Shown here: piece by piece, positions 17,037 through 26,738 of the stretch
Position numbering within the stretch: position 1 is the first letter of the stretch
How the letters are laid out: each line of letters begins with the position of its first letter
Source of the DNA: Bradyrhizobium diazoefficiens
GTDB lineage: Bacteria > Pseudomonadota > Alphaproteobacteria > Rhizobiales > Xanthobacteraceae
DNA length: 64,000 nt
Direction: 5' to 3'
NCBI RefSeq assembly: GCF_016599855.1
Contig: NZ_CP067041.1
Coordinates: 3,596,001 to 3,660,000, forward strand
Notes under the pieces: model-generated
Database searches by the model: none
The model's input: the letters and a program-made list of their open reading frames with translations, nothing else
What the model was told of the DNA's origin: nothing
Translations under genes and position numbers: made by a program

Positions 17037-18095
17037 CTATAGGCCCGTTCCAACGAAATTAGCGATGCCTTCGTTTCCGCTTTTCATTAGATCGAGTAGG
17101 CTTTTTTCGTCGATTAACGGCAGCCCCATCATAGGTGCAATCAAGCATCCGCTCGCGTGATGCTCCTTGCTACCTAAACTACAGCTTACGATTCCTTTGG
17201 TTATGATACCCCCGCCAACCAAAATGGGACTGCCGCTCATTTTTCCAGGAATTTTTGCGTCGAATTCGAAGTTTGGTCCCGGCGTTGAACTTTGCTTCTC
17301 GGTTATGTTGTCCGGGTGAATGCACGTCACGGAGCCAACCGAAACAACCAGCTCGGGCTGGTAGTCATCACCCCCAAATCGGATGTTTCTCATTTCGGGA
17401 TAGCCGATCGCTACAGCGCGGTCGCCAAGCTTGAGATTATACAAGCCAATGTTCAGTGGTTGATAGGGGCCGATCAAAGGGTGTTCGTCAACCTTGCAAA
17501 CGGCCACGTCGAGGTCTGGTCTAAACTCAGGTTTTTTATGCAGCAGCGGACTCTCAATATCTTTGCCCCAATGATATGCCCACTTAAATGGGCACATAAA
17601 CCATTTAGCTTCCCGCATCGCCGGATGAATTGCGAAGGGGGCATTTTTCATGGCTGGGTTGGCTGGCAGTAGAACTCCAAAATGCAGGTCCTCGCCTAAC
17701 CTGTGTGCATTGGTCGCGACTCGAGTGAGGCATGTGTAGTTTTCATCGACAGGGTCTCGGAGAACGTGAGCAGCGGTCATCAATAAACCAGAAGCGCTGA
17801 TGAAAAAGCCTGTGCCAATGCAGCGAATCTCTTCATCACCGTGATTCCATGACACGATGGGCACGATGCTTTGCCGGATTAAAAATTCAGTAGTGCCAAA
17901 TGTGGCGAAGAAATTGTTCATGATCTGACCCGGTCGCTGGGTCATAAGGTTCACTTCATTTTCGATTTTGAAATAGTCCTGCGCAAACCCGTTTCTGGGT
18001 TTCAAGTCAATGCTTTTAAGGTCGTGGCCGGTCCAGACGCCGGCTTCATTCTTCTTCCAGATCGATTTTAGTATTCCAATCTTGTCCTTCGGCAT
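17037..18095 (-). CDS. Trypsin-like serine protease, cytoplasmic type
   Basis: The 352-residue protein has a chymotrypsin-fold domain at about 75-320. The triad is visible: His110 in MTAAHV, Asp196 in DLDVAVCKV and Ser287 in PGKMSGSP. There is no signal peptide or PDZ domain, so it is not a DegP/HtrA-type envelope protease. The N-terminal 70 residues are unique. AGGAG precedes the ATG at 18095. Low GC and position upstream of the AbiTii-like gene suggest a transferred two-gene unit. Stand-alone trypsin-like domains of this kind are found in bacterial conflict systems, where they cleave a partner; that role is inferred. Confidence 0.75.
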   Translation of the reverse strand: MPKDKIGILKSIWKKNEAGVWTGHDLKSIDLKPRNGFAQDYFKIENEVNLMTQRPGQIMNNFFATFGTTEFLIRQSIVPIVSWNHGDEEIRCIGTGFFISASGLLMTAAHVLRDPVDENYTCLTRVATNAHRLGEDLHFGVLLPANPAMKNAPFAIHPAMREAKWFMCPFKWAYHWGKDIESPLLHKKPEFRPDLDVAVCKVDEHPLIGPYQPLNIGLYNLKLGDRAVAIGYPEMRNIRFGGDDYQPELVVSVGSVTCIHPDNITEKQSSTPGPNFEFDAKIPGKMSGSPILVGGGIITKGIVSCSLGSKEHHASGCLIAPMMGLPLIDEKSLLDLMKSGNEGIANFVGTGL

Positions 18096-18193
18096 CTTAA
18101 GACTCCTGAAGATGACGCCTACAAATTGCTTCGGATTGTCTCACGGATGGAGGATTCGTTTGGAGAATTGAAACGAAACCCTCCTGCTTCTAA

Positions 18194-18223
18194 GCAAAAG
18201 GGCGGCCGTCTTGGCCGCCCTTC
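18194..18223 (-). terminator. Intrinsic terminator of nrdJ
   Basis: AAGGGCGGCC / GGCCGCCCTT stem (18198-18207 with 18213-18222). On the minus strand it is followed by TTGCTTA, 48 nt after the nrdJ stop. Confidence 0.75.
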
Positions 18224-18270
18224 GTAGATATCCGGTTCACGCCTGGATATATCTTGATCTTCGCGACCCC

Positions 18271-21200
18271 TCACGAACACCCCGTCGTGCTTCCGCACGT
18301 ATCGCACTTCATGCACGTGCCATTCCGCACCAGTGTGAAGTTGCCGCACTCTGAGCACATCTCGCCCTCGTAGCCCTTGGCCTTGGCTTCCGCGCGGCGC
18401 TCGGCCTTGCTGGGCACCGCCTGGGCGGCGCTGCCGGCCTTGCTCCATTGGAGGGCCTCTAACTTCTCGGTGGGCGAGAGGTCGTGGCTGACTTCCTGCT
18501 TCAAGGCGACCGCGCCTTCGAGGGCATCGCCGGCGCCGCGGGCGGTGGCGCCGTGGGAGGCGAGCGAGGTGACCTTGCTGCCGCCTGATGGCGCGTTGTC
18601 GCTGGTGGAGGCGACCGCGGCCGAGCCGCCGCGCATCACCACGAGGTTGTCGGTGCGGGAGCGGGTGAGACCGCGCGACACCAGCTTGTTGGCGTGGTGT
18701 TGCTCGTCCGGCTCCTTGCCTTCTTCCACACCCTTGCCGAGCGCGTCGAAGTTCGACTCGGTCGGATCGACATGGGCGAGATCGAAGCGCGACATGTAGC
18801 TCACCGCGAGCTCGCGGAAGACGTAGTCGAGGATCGAGGTCGCGTATTTGATGCTGTCGTTGCCCTGCACGGGGCCCGCCGGCTCGAAGCGGGTGAAGGT
18901 GAAGGCGTCGACATATTCGTCGAGCGGCACGCCGTACTGCAGACCCAGCGACACCGCGATGGCGAAGTTGTTGATGAAGGAGCGCAGCGCTGCGCCTTCC
19001 TTGTGCATGTCGATGAAGATCTCGCCGAGACGGCCGTCGTCATACTCGCCGGTGCGCAGGTAAACCTTATGTCCGCCGACGACCGCCTTCTGGGTGTAGC
19101 CCTTGCGTCTATCAGGCATCTTCTCGCGCTCGCGCATCACGACAATGCGCTCGACCAGCTTCTCGACGACCTTTTCCGAGATCTGCGTGGTACGCGCCGC
19201 CATCGGCTTCTCGTAGAGCGCCTCGACGGCATCGTCCTCGTCCTCATCGTCGCTGATGAGCTGCGAGTTCAGCGGCTGGGAAAGCTTGGAGCCGTCGCGG
19301 TAGAGCGCGTTTGCCTTCAGCGCGAGCTTCCACGACAGCATGTAGGCGGACTTGCAGTCCTCCACCGTGGCGTCGTTCGGCATGTTGATGGTCTTGGAGA
19401 TCGCACCCGAGATGAAGGGCTGCGCCGCCGCCATCATGCGGATGTGGCTCTCGACCGACAGATAGCGCTTGCCGACCTTGCCGCAGGGATTGGCGCAGTC
19501 GAACACCGCATAGTGCTCGGCCTTCAGGTGCGGAGCACCTTCCACCGTCATTGCGCCGCAGATGTGGACGTTGGCCGCCTCGATCTCGCGCTTGGTGAAG
19601 CCGACGGCCTGGAGCAGGTCGAAGCCGGGGGCCGCAATGGCCTCGGCGCCGATGCCGAGCTGGTCGCGGATGAAATCCTCGCCGAAGGTCCACTTGTTGA
19701 AGGCGAACTTGATGTCGAAGGCGGTCGGCAGGGCCTTTTCGACCTTGGCGATGGCCTCATCGGTAAAGCCCTTGGCCTTCAGCGTCGAGGCGTTGATGCC
19801 CGGCGCGTTGGAGAGCGAGCCGTGGCCGACGGCGTAGGCCTCGATCTCCGCAATCTCGCTCTCGCGATAGCCGAGCGTGCGCAGAGCGGCGGGGACGGCG
19901 CGGTTGATGATCTTGAAATAGCCGCCGCCCGCAAGCTTCTTGAATTTCACCAGCGCGAAGTCGGGCTCGATGCCGGTGGTGTCGCAATCCATGACGAGGC
20001 CAATCGTGCCGGTCGGCGCGATCACAGTGGTCTGGGCATTGCGATAGCCGTGCTTTTCGCCGAGCTCGAGCGCCGCATCCCAAGCCGCCTTGGCATGGGC
20101 GACGATGTCTTGCTGCGGGCACGAAGCGTGGTCAAGCGGCACCGGGTTGACGGAGAGAGCCTCGTAGCCGGAGCTCTCGCCATGCGCGGCGCGGCGGTGG
20201 TTGCGGATGACGCGCAGCATGTGCGCGGCGTTCTTCTTGTAGCCGGGGAAGGTGCCGAGCTCGGCCGCCATCTCCGCCGAGGTCTTGTAGGTGATGCCGG
20301 TCATCACGGCGGTCAGCGCGCCGCAGAGCGCACGGCCTTCCTTGCTATCATAGGACAGGCCCATGGTCATCAGGAGGCCGCCGATATTGGCGTAGCCGAG
20401 GCCGAGCGTGCGGAACTCGTAGGAGAGCTCGGCGATCGCGCGCGAGGGGAACTGCGCCATCATCACCGAGATTTCGAGCACGACGGTCCAGAGCTGGCAG
20501 AGGTGCTCGTAGCCCTTCACGTCGAACTGCTTGGTCTCGGTGTTGTAGAACGTCAGCAGGTTGGCGGAGGCGAGATTGCACGCGGTGTCGTCCAGGAACA
20601 TGTATTCCGAGCACGGATTGGACGCGCGGATGTCGCCGGACGCCTTGCAGGTGTGCCAGTCGTTCATGGTGGTGTTGAAGTGCAGGCCCGGATCGGCCGA
20701 GGCCCAGGCGGCGTGGCCAATTTTTTCCCAGAGGTCGCGCGCCTTCAGCGTCTTCGTCACCTTCTTCGAGGTGCGGGCGGTCAGATTCCAGTCGCCGTCG
20801 GTCTCGACCGCGCGGAGGAAGTCGTCACGGAGCGAGACCGAGTTGTTGGAGTTCTGGCCGGAGACCGTGAGATAAGCTTCGCTATCCCAGTCAGTGTCGT
20901 AGACGTCGAACTGGATGTCCTTGTAGCCTTGCTTGGCAAACTGGATGACGCGCTTGATATAATTGTCAGGCACGAGGCTGCGGCGCGCCAGCTTGATCTC
21001 GCGGCGGAGCGCCGGGTTCTTCTCGGGGTCGAAACAGTCGTCGCCAGAGCCTTCGCAGTTGACGCAGGCCTTCAGCACCGCCTTGAGGTGCTTCTGGTTG
21101 ATCTTGGATCCCGTGACGAGGGCGGCAACCTTCTGCTCCTCCTTCACCTTCCAGTCGATATAGGTCTCGATATCGGGGTGATCGACGTCGACGACGACCA

Positions 21201-22038
21201 TCTTGGCGGCTCTACGCGTCGTGCCACCGCTCTTGATGGCGCCGGCGGCGCGGTCGCCGATCTTGAGGAAGCTCATCAGGCCGCTCGAGCGGCCGCCGCC
21301 CGAGAGCTTTTCGCCTTCGCCGCGCAGGCGGGAGAAGTTGGAGCCGGTGCCGGAGCCGTATTTGAACAGGCGGGCCTCGCGGACCCAGAGGTCCATGATG
21401 CCGCCCTCGTTGACGAGGTCGTCACCGACGCCCTGGATGAAGCAGGCGTGCGGCTGCGGATGCTCATAGGCCGATTTGGACTTGGTCAGCTTGCCGGTGA
21501 AGGGGTCGACGTAATAATGGCCCTGGCCGGGGCCGTCGATGCCATAGGCCCAGTGCAGACCGGTGTTGAACCATTGCGGCGAGTTCGGCGCGACCATCTG
21601 CATGGCGAGCATATAGCGGAGCTCGTCGTAGAAGGCCTGCGCGTCTTCGTCGGACGAGAAATACTTGCCCTTCCAGCCCCAATAGGTCCAGCAGCCGGCC
21701 AGCCGATCGAACACCTGCTTCGATGAGAGCTCGCTGATATAGCGCTCTTTCTCAGGGAGAGCGGCGAGAGCTTCCGTGTCGGGCACGGAGCGCCACAGGA
21801 AGGAGGGGACGGATTCCTCCTCGACCTTCTTCAGGCGCGCGGCGACGCCGGCCTTGCGGAAGTATTTCTGGGCGAGCACGTCGGAGGCGACCTGCGACCA
21901 TTCGGCCGGGACCTCGACGCCGTCCATTTTAAACACGACCGAGCCGTCGGGATTCCGGATCTCCGACGTGGTCAGGCGGAATTCGATTCCCGCGTAAGGT
22001 GACTGTCCTGAAGTGGTGTGGCGCCGCTCAATCCGCAT
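18271..22038 (-). CDS. nrdJ: Vitamin B12-dependent (class II) ribonucleotide reductase
   Basis: The 1255-residue adenosylcobalamin-dependent enzyme reduces ribonucleotides to deoxyribonucleotides. The alpha-barrel catalytic residues are seen in [20 protein letters not shown] (the Asn-Cys-Glu set), with an early [11 protein letters not shown] and [10 protein letters not shown] and a later [13 protein letters not shown]. The C-terminus [20 protein letters not shown] carries the zinc-ribbon/redox cysteines typical of the long NrdJ type. The ATG at 22038 matches family starts; a frame from 22143 adds 35 unrelated residues. Two NrdR-like boxes and a promoter lie about 420 nt upstream. It works independently of oxygen. 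Confidence 0.95.
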   Translation of the reverse strand: MRIERRHTTSGQSPYAGIEFRLTTSEIRNPDGSVVFKMDGVEVPAEWSQVASDVLAQKYFRKAGVAARLKKVEEESVPSFLWRSVPDTEALAALPEKERYISELSSKQVFDRLAGCWTYWGWKGKYFSSDEDAQAFYDELRYMLAMQMVAPNSPQWFNTGLHWAYGIDGPGQGHYYVDPFTGKLTKSKSAYEHPQPHACFIQGVGDDLVNEGGIMDLWVREARLFKYGSGTGSNFSRLRGEGEKLSGGGRSSGLMSFLKIGDRAAGAIKSGGTTRRAAKMVVVDVDHPDIETYIDWKVKEEQKVAALVTGSKINQKHLKAVLKACVNCEGSGDDCFDPEKNPALRREIKLARRSLVPDNYIKRVIQFAKQGYKDIQFDVYDTDWDSEAYLTVSGQNSNNSVSLRDDFLRAVETDGDWNLTARTSKKVTKTLKARDLWEKIGHAAWASADPGLHFNTTMNDWHTCKASGDIRASNPCSEYMFLDDTACNLASANLLTFYNTETKQFDVKGYEHLCQLWTVVLEISVMMAQFPSRAIAELSYEFRTLGLGYANIGGLLMTMGLSYDSKEGRALCGALTAVMTGITYKTSAEMAAELGTFPGYKKNAAHMLRVIRNHRRAAHGESSGYEALSVNPVPLDHASCPQQDIVAHAKAAWDAALELGEKHGYRNAQTTVIAPTGTIGLVMDCDTTGIEPDFALVKFKKLAGGGYFKIINRAVPAALRTLGYRESEIAEIEAYAVGHGSLSNAPGINASTLKAKGFTDEAIAKVEKALPTAFDIKFAFNKWTFGEDFIRDQLGIGAEAIAAPGFDLLQAVGFTKREIEAANVHICGAMTVEGAPHLKAEHYAVFDCANPCGKVGKRYLSVESHIRMMAAAQPFISGAISKTINMPNDATVEDCKSAYMLSWKLALKANALYRDGSKLSQPLNSQLISDDEDEDDAVEALYEKPMAARTTQISEKVVEKLVERIVVMREREKMPDRRKGYTQKAVVGGHKVYLRTGEYDDGRLGEIFIDMHKEGAALRSFINNFAIAVSLGLQYGVPLDEYVDAFTFTRFEPAGPVQGNDSIKYATSILDYVFRELAVSYMSRFDLAHVDPTESNFDALGKGVEEGKEPDEQHHANKLVSRGLTRSRTDNLVVMRGGSAAVASTSDNAPSGGSKVTSLASHGATARGAGDALEGAVALKQEVSHDLSPTEKLEALQWSKAGSAAQAVPSKAERRAEAKAKGYEGEMCSECGNFTLVRNGTCMKCDTCGSTTGCS

Positions 22039-22461
22039 GGTCTTGCCCCGTCCTATTCTTTGACCGGACCGCCTCGGTTCAGGCGTGCCGGGTCGACATT
22101 TCAGTTCGCGTTTCCACTCAAGGCCCGATCGGCCCTTGGGCAACGCAGTTCAGCCGGTGGATCCGGCCCAGTTTCTCCCGACGTGATTCCTCGATGCGCG
22201 CATCGATCAATCCGCCGGCACGTCCAGACACATCCGCCCCAAGGGATGAGCCCGACATGCGTTCAAACGCCCACACCGTCACAACGTCTACGAAGCCATC
22301 CGAGCCTGTTACCGGCCCGTTCTGGCGCCCGAAAAGTCCGCTCTTCGAGGGCAGACAAGCCCTCATCCCGCTGCCTTCATCTGGCTTGGCGGAGTGCTAT
22401 TTTGCGGGCCCTTTGGGGGAGTGCCGGCGGGACGCAAACACACTCGCGCCGAACGGACCGA

Positions 22462-22490
22462 AAGCTAGGACTCTCCGTTGCGTCCGTCAA
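22462..22490 (-). promoter_or_regulatory. Putative sigma-70 promoter of nrdJ
   Basis: On the minus strand TTGACG (22490-22485) and TAGCTT (22467-22462) are spaced 17 nt apart. The -35 is covered by an NrdR-like box, as expected for NrdR repression. Confidence 0.5.
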
Positions 22491-22500
22491 GAATTAGTGC
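22485..22500. promoter_or_regulatory. NrdR-like box, proximal
   Basis: CGTCAAGAATTAGTGC fits acaCwwtATwTwGtgt at the conserved core (C..A.....AGTG). It starts exactly 31 bp from the second box, the three-turn spacing used by NrdR. Confidence 0.55.
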
Positions 22501-22515
22501 GAGTTCCTGAATCAA

Positions 22516-22531
22516 ATACTAAATATGGTGG
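22516..22531. promoter_or_regulatory. NrdR-like box, distal
   Basis: ATACTAAATATGGTGG matches the NrdR consensus at about 11 of 16 positions, including the central ATAT. It is paired with the box 31 bp away. Confidence 0.55.
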
Positions 22532-22801
22532 ATTGCGGGGGATAACAGGGGGCAAGCCCGCGCTGTTGTGGGTCCAAGTATCGGTGAGTCCTCAGGGATT
22601 CCCAACCGAAAAAATTTGCATCCGGTGGCGATGCGGAGCCTTCATCCCGCTGTTCACAGGGCAGGTATATTTTTAGGGACCGGGGTTGCGCAAACGGGAC
22701 TCACGTAGGGCTACGGAAGGTGAGGGCAGGCATGCCCGCTAGGCTGGTGGTCGCGCCTGCGAATCCGGGCCAAGCTGAGCCCGATTTGCCGGACACCCCA
22801 C

Positions 22802-23698
22802 ATGCTTGATTCGACAAGGCCGGTGCTGCGACCGCGCATCGCCCCCGCCGGCCTGATGTTCCTCGCCATCACCTCGATCGGCTGGGGTTTCAATTGGCCG
22901 GTGACGAAATTCCTGCTCGGCGAGCTGCCGCCGCTGACGCTGCGCGGCGTGACCGGCGTGCTCGGCGCGGTGCTGCTCGCCGCGCTTGCGCTGGTGCGCG
23001 GCGACAGCCTGAAGGTCGCGCCCGCGATCTGGCCGCGGTTGGTGACGGCGGCGGTCCTCAACGTCACCGGCTGGATGGTGCTGATGGGATTGGCGCTGCT
23101 CTGGCTGCCGGCGAGCGAGGCGGCGCTGATCGCCTACACCATGCCGGTCTGGGCCTCGCTGATCGCCTGGCCCGTGCTCGGTGAGCGGCCGACGGTGTTG
23201 CGCACGCTGGGGCTGGTGATGGCCTTTGCGGGGCTAGCCTCGATCATGGGCGGCAACGGCATTGCCGCCAGCACCGAGAAAGCGCCTGGCATCATCATGG
23301 CCCTGTGCGGCGCGATCGGCTTTGCCGTCGGCACCGTGTTCTCGAAGAAGTATCCGATCCACCTGCCGCCGATCACCGCCGCCGCCTGGCAGATCGGGAT
23401 CGGCTGCCTGCCGATCTCGATCGTCGGCCTGCTGATCGAGACCTCGCATCTGGACAAGGTGACGCCGCTCGGCTGGTGGCTGCTGGTCTATTCGACCGTG
23501 GTGCAGTTCTGCATCGCCTATGTCAGCTGGTTTGCCGCGCTGGCGCGGCTGCCGGCCTCGGTCGCCGCGATCGGCACGATGGCCGTGCCGGTGATCGGCG
23601 TTGTCGCGTCCGCGATTGCCCTGCACGAGCCGCTGGGACCGGGCCAGATCGCGTCGCTGGTTTTTACGCTCGCGGCCGTGGTGCTGGCGACGCGCTAG
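22802..23698 (+). CDS. EamA/DMT-family transporter
   Basis: The 298-residue inner-membrane protein has about ten hydrophobic helices arranged as two EamA repeats (residues about 15-140 and 160-295). The first repeat shows ITSIGWGFNWPVTKFLL, the second GAIGFAVGTVFSKKYP and AALARLPASVAAIGTMAVPV. DMT proteins of this type export metabolites or amino acids; the substrate cannot be read. No neighbour suggests a pathway. It converges with the hybrid kinase, one base apart. Confidence 0.85.
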   Translation: MLDSTRPVLRPRIAPAGLMFLAITSIGWGFNWPVTKFLLGELPPLTLRGVTGVLGAVLLAALALVRGDSLKVAPAIWPRLVTAAVLNVTGWMVLMGLALLWLPASEAALIAYTMPVWASLIAWPVLGERPTVLRTLGLVMAFAGLASIMGGNGIAASTEKAPGIIMALCGAIGFAVGTVFSKKYPIHLPPITAAAWQIGIGCLPISIVGLLIETSHLDKVTPLGWWLLVYSTVVQFCIAYVSWFAALARLPASVAAIGTMAVPVIGVVASAIALHEPLGPGQIASLVFTLAAVVLATR

Positions 23699-23699
23699 C

Positions 23700-25949
23700 T
23701 CATTCAATCCCGCCGTTCAGCGCCTTCCTGACCATCGCGGCAAGCTGGTTGCGCCGATAGGGCTTTGTCAGCAGCATCACGCCATCGTCGAGCTTGCCGT
23801 GATGGACGATGGCGTTGTCGGTGTAGCCGGAGGTGTAGAGCACCTTGACGCCCGGCCGGCGCTTCGCCACCTCGTCGGCGAGCTCGCGCCCGCTGATGCC
23901 GCCGGGGATGACGACGTCGGTGAAGAGCAGGTCGAAGGCCTGGCCGGCCTCGATCATCTGCAGTGCGGCCTTGCTGTCGGCGGCGGCGACCGTCTTGTAG
24001 CCGAGGCTCTGCAGCTGCGCGGTGACGAAGTTGCGCACCAGCGCGTCGTCCTCGACGACAAAGATGGTCTCGGCGCCGCCTTCGGCCTGCGGCGCGATCG
24101 CGGCAGTCGCTTCCGTCAGGCCTTCGCCCGGCGGCAGATAGAGCTTGATCGTGGTGCCGTGGCCTTCCTCGCTGTAGATCTTGATGTGGCCGCCGGACTG
24201 CTTGACGAAGCCGTAGACCATGGAAAGGCCGAGACCTGAGCCTTTGCCGACCTCCTTGGTGGTGAAGAACGGCTCGAACGCCTTTTCCTGGACGCCCTGC
24301 GCCATGCCGGTGCCGGTGTCGCTGACAGCGAGCATCACGTAAGGGCCGGCCCGCACGTCGGGATTGGCCTGCGCATAGGCCTCGTCCAGCACGACGCGGT
24401 GGGTCTCCAGCAGCAGCTTGCCGCCGTTCGGCATGGCGTCGCGGGCGTTGATCGCCATGTTGAGCACGGCGTTGGTGAGCCGGGACGGATCGATATGCGA
24501 GGTCATCGGCCCCTGTTCCAGAATCGTCTCGATCTGGATCTGCTCGCCGAGGGTAGGGCGCAGGAGCTTTGCGATGTCGGCGATGGCCGCGTTGATTTCG
24601 ACGTCGCGCGGCTGCAGCGGCTGCTTGCGCGCGAAGGCGAGCAGATGCTGGATCAGCTCGGCGCAGCGCTCGGCGGCATCGTCGATCAGGCGCGCGGTGC
24701 GCTGCAGCTCGGGCTGCTCCTTCAGGCTTGCCACCAGCGTCTCGGTATTGCCTGAGATCACCGTCAGCATGTTGTTGAAATCATGCGCGACGCCGCCGGT
24801 CAGCTTGCCGATGGCGTCGAGCTTCTGGGACTGCTGCAGCTGCCGCTCGGTTTCGCGCGAGGAGGTCGCGTCGTGATAGACCAGCACGGCGCCGGAGATG
24901 TTACCTTGCCCGTCGCGCATCGGCCGGCCGCTGACCATCAGATGGCGCACGTTGTTGCCGCTATGCGGGCGGACGATCATCTCCAGATCCTCGAACCCGT
25001 TGCCGCGCAGCACGCGCGCGGACGGCAGCTCGTCGGATTTGAGCGGCGTGACGCCGTCGCCGTGGAAGACGTCGGACAGCGCCCGCAGATTGCGCAGGTT
25101 CATGCCGGCGCGGTGCAGCAGCATTCGCTCCGCAGCCGGATTGGACAAAAGGACGTTGCCTTCGCTGTCGATCACCAGCACGGCTTCCGCCATGCTGCGG
25201 AACGTGCTCTGAAGCACGTTGACCGACATGCGCAGCTCGTCATGGGCGGTGACGAGATGTTCGGTGCGTTCGGCAACGGCGGCTTCGAGGGCTTCCTTGG
25301 CGGCCTCGCTCTCATGCAGCGAGCTCTTGAGCTGCACGGTGGTGCGCTGGCTCTCGCGCAGGAGCATGGCGACCAGCAGCAGGATCACCAGGGCGCCGAC
25401 GACGTCGATGCCGAGCAGCACGATGCTGCTCCGGCGCGAGTCCGCTTCGCGGGCGCCCAGCAGCTTCTCTTCGCCCGCGGCCAGCCGGTCGAGATTTCCG
25501 GTGAGCGACTCCATCAGGCCGCGTCCCTCGCCGCGGTCTTGCAGCGCGTTGACGCCGTCGGCATCGCCGCTTGTGCGCAGCCGAAGCGCTTCGGCTGCAA
25601 TGGCGATGCGGCGCAGGATGAGAGGTTCGGTCGCCTCCAGCAGCCTCATCTGATCGGGGTTGTCGCGGATGGCGAGCTTGAGGTCGGCCAATACCGGCGC
25701 GATCCGGCTCCGCGATGCCTGGAATTCCTCGACGAAGCCGTTGCTGCGGAAGATCTCGTAGCCGCGCGCGGCGCTCTCGGCGCGACGAACCTGCAAGCGC
25801 AGATCCGAGATCTTCTTCAGCACCTCGACGGTGTGGTTGACCCAGGCGACGTCCGACCGCGACTTGACGTCGAGGCCGATCGAGGCAGCGGTGATGAGCA
25901 GAAGGATGGCAAGTCCGGCACCGAGAATGACGCGCTGCGAGGGGATCAA
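23700..25949 (-). CDS. Hybrid sensor histidine kinase (CHASE3-PAS-HisKA-HATPase-REC)
   Basis: About 749 residues. From the N-terminus: a membrane helix, a periplasmic CHASE3 sensor domain (about 30-165, with the RRAESAARGY motif), a second helix near 175-197, a coiled coil, a PAS domain (about 250-365), HisKA with phospho-acceptor His389 in GGVAHDFNNML, an HATPase with the GxGLGLSMVYG box, and a C-terminal receiver whose Asp lies in LLFTDVVIPGG. I place the start at the TTG at 25949, which overlaps the upstream response-regulator stop as TTGA; the ATG at 26000 is an alternative. The signal is unknown. Confidence 0.88.
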   Translation of the reverse strand: MIPSQRVILGAGLAILLLITAASIGLDVKSRSDVAWVNHTVEVLKKISDLRLQVRRAESAARGYEIFRSNGFVEEFQASRSRIAPVLADLKLAIRDNPDQMRLLEATEPLILRRIAIAAEALRLRTSGDADGVNALQDRGEGRGLMESLTGNLDRLAAGEEKLLGAREADSRRSSIVLLGIDVVGALVILLLVAMLLRESQRTTVQLKSSLHESEAAKEALEAAVAERTEHLVTAHDELRMSVNVLQSTFRSMAEAVLVIDSEGNVLLSNPAAERMLLHRAGMNLRNLRALSDVFHGDGVTPLKSDELPSARVLRGNGFEDLEMIVRPHSGNNVRHLMVSGRPMRDGQGNISGAVLVYHDATSSRETERQLQQSQKLDAIGKLTGGVAHDFNNMLTVISGNTETLVASLKEQPELQRTARLIDDAAERCAELIQHLLAFARKQPLQPRDVEINAAIADIAKLLRPTLGEQIQIETILEQGPMTSHIDPSRLTNAVLNMAINARDAMPNGGKLLLETHRVVLDEAYAQANPDVRAGPYVMLAVSDTGTGMAQGVQEKAFEPFFTTKEVGKGSGLGLSMVYGFVKQSGGHIKIYSEEGHGTTIKLYLPPGEGLTEATAAIAPQAEGGAETIFVVEDDALVRNFVTAQLQSLGYKTVAAADSKAALQMIEAGQAFDLLFTDVVIPGGISGRELADEVAKRRPGVKVLYTSGYTDNAIVHHGKLDDGVMLLTKPYRRNQLAAMVRKALNGGIE

Positions 25950-26365
25950 GGGGCTTCTTTCTTGTCCTTCTCTGCGCTCGCGCCGGGACCGGCGAGGCAT
26001 TCCCGGATGGTGCTCAGCAACGTCTCGGGCGTGAACGGTTTACGCAGGCAGCGCGATGCGCCGAGTTCCAGCGCCATGCGGAGAAAGTCCGGAGTGGGCG
26101 AGGCGGATGAGGCGAAGGCGTAGCCGGACATGGCGATCAGTGGAATCGCCGGCGCGCGCTCGTGAAAGATGCGGATGGATTCGAAGCCGCGCATATGCGG
26201 CATGAAGATATCGACCAGCATCACATCAAACGGCTGGGCTTCCAGCGCAGCAAGCCCCGTTTCGCCGCCGTCAGTCAACGTGACATCGAAGCCTTGACGC
26301 AGGAGGAGGACCTCAATGGTCGCGCCGACCATCGGATCGTCATCTACCACGAGGATACGCGGCAT
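25946..26365 (-). CDS. Single-domain response regulator (CheY-like)
   Basis: The 139-residue receiver domain has the acidic pocket VVDDDP at 6-11, the phospho-accepting Asp52 in MLVDIFMPHMRG, and the Lys of KPFTPE. There is no output domain, so it probably relays phosphate to or from the hybrid kinase with which it is translationally coupled (TTGA overlap). The ATG at 26365 is used; a GTG lies directly before it. Confidence 0.88.
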   Translation of the reverse strand: MPRILVVDDDPMVGATIEVLLLRQGFDVTLTDGGETGLAALEAQPFDVMLVDIFMPHMRGFESIRIFHERAPAIPLIAMSGYAFASSASPTPDFLRMALELGASRCLRKPFTPETLLSTIRECLAGPGASAEKDKKEAP

Positions 26366-26738
26366 CACATTTCCCAGCAGATCGAAGTCCCCACAGCATC
26401 TGGTGATATAGGCGAATCGTGCGCCGGGTCAATTTTGGATTGGGCCAGGATGGATATGCACGGCGCCATGCATAGCTGGATCGCAAGTTCCACCTGCTGG
26501 AGCTGTCCCGGACAGGTGAATTTCATCGGTTTTCAATGGAAGGTTGAGACAAAGGGCGCGCGGTCAGCGCAAGCTGCTCCTTCGTCACGGCGGGCGCTGC
26601 GGGCGCACAGAGACGTGCAAGAGCGCCGCTAAGATGATCGCAAGACATATCGACAATGGGCGCGCCGTTGCTGCGCCCTCTACGCCATCAGCGGCGCTGA
26701 CAACAGCGCCGCCCATGACTGACATGCTTCAGACTGTG
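26366..26738. other. Intergenic region, no gene seen
   Basis: 373 nt between the response regulator and the BA14K gene. A GGCGCTG/CAGCGCC hairpin near 26692-26709 lies just beyond the BA14K stop but lacks a T-run. Nothing else can be supported. Confidence 0.4.

Larger units (their letters stand above)
22039..22801. other. Intergenic region between nrdJ and the EamA transporter (long nrdJ leader)
   Basis: It holds the putative nrdJ promoter and NrdR boxes at 22462-22531. About 420 nt of leader precede nrdJ, in which I find no B12-box and so no recognisable cobalamin riboswitch. The remaining 270 nt to the EamA gene show nothing I can name. An 82-codon minus-strand frame at 22118-22366 is not supported. 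Confidence 0.5.

Noticed and set aside
18694..21726. 1010-codon plus-strand frame opposite nrdJ
   Set aside because: It is antisense to the full-length nrdJ gene and its translation has no domain; it arises from GC-rich codon bias.
22118..22366. 82-residue frame in the nrdJ leader
   Set aside because: No ribosome-binding site or recognisable sequence; it lies inside the likely 5' UTR.
22039..22461. Cobalamin riboswitch upstream of nrdJ
   Set aside because: The leader is long enough, but I could not find a B12-box or the conserved core on the minus strand.
24783..26123. 446-codon plus-strand frame opposite the hybrid kinase
   Set aside because: Shadow of the kinase gene; His/Gln-rich without a domain.
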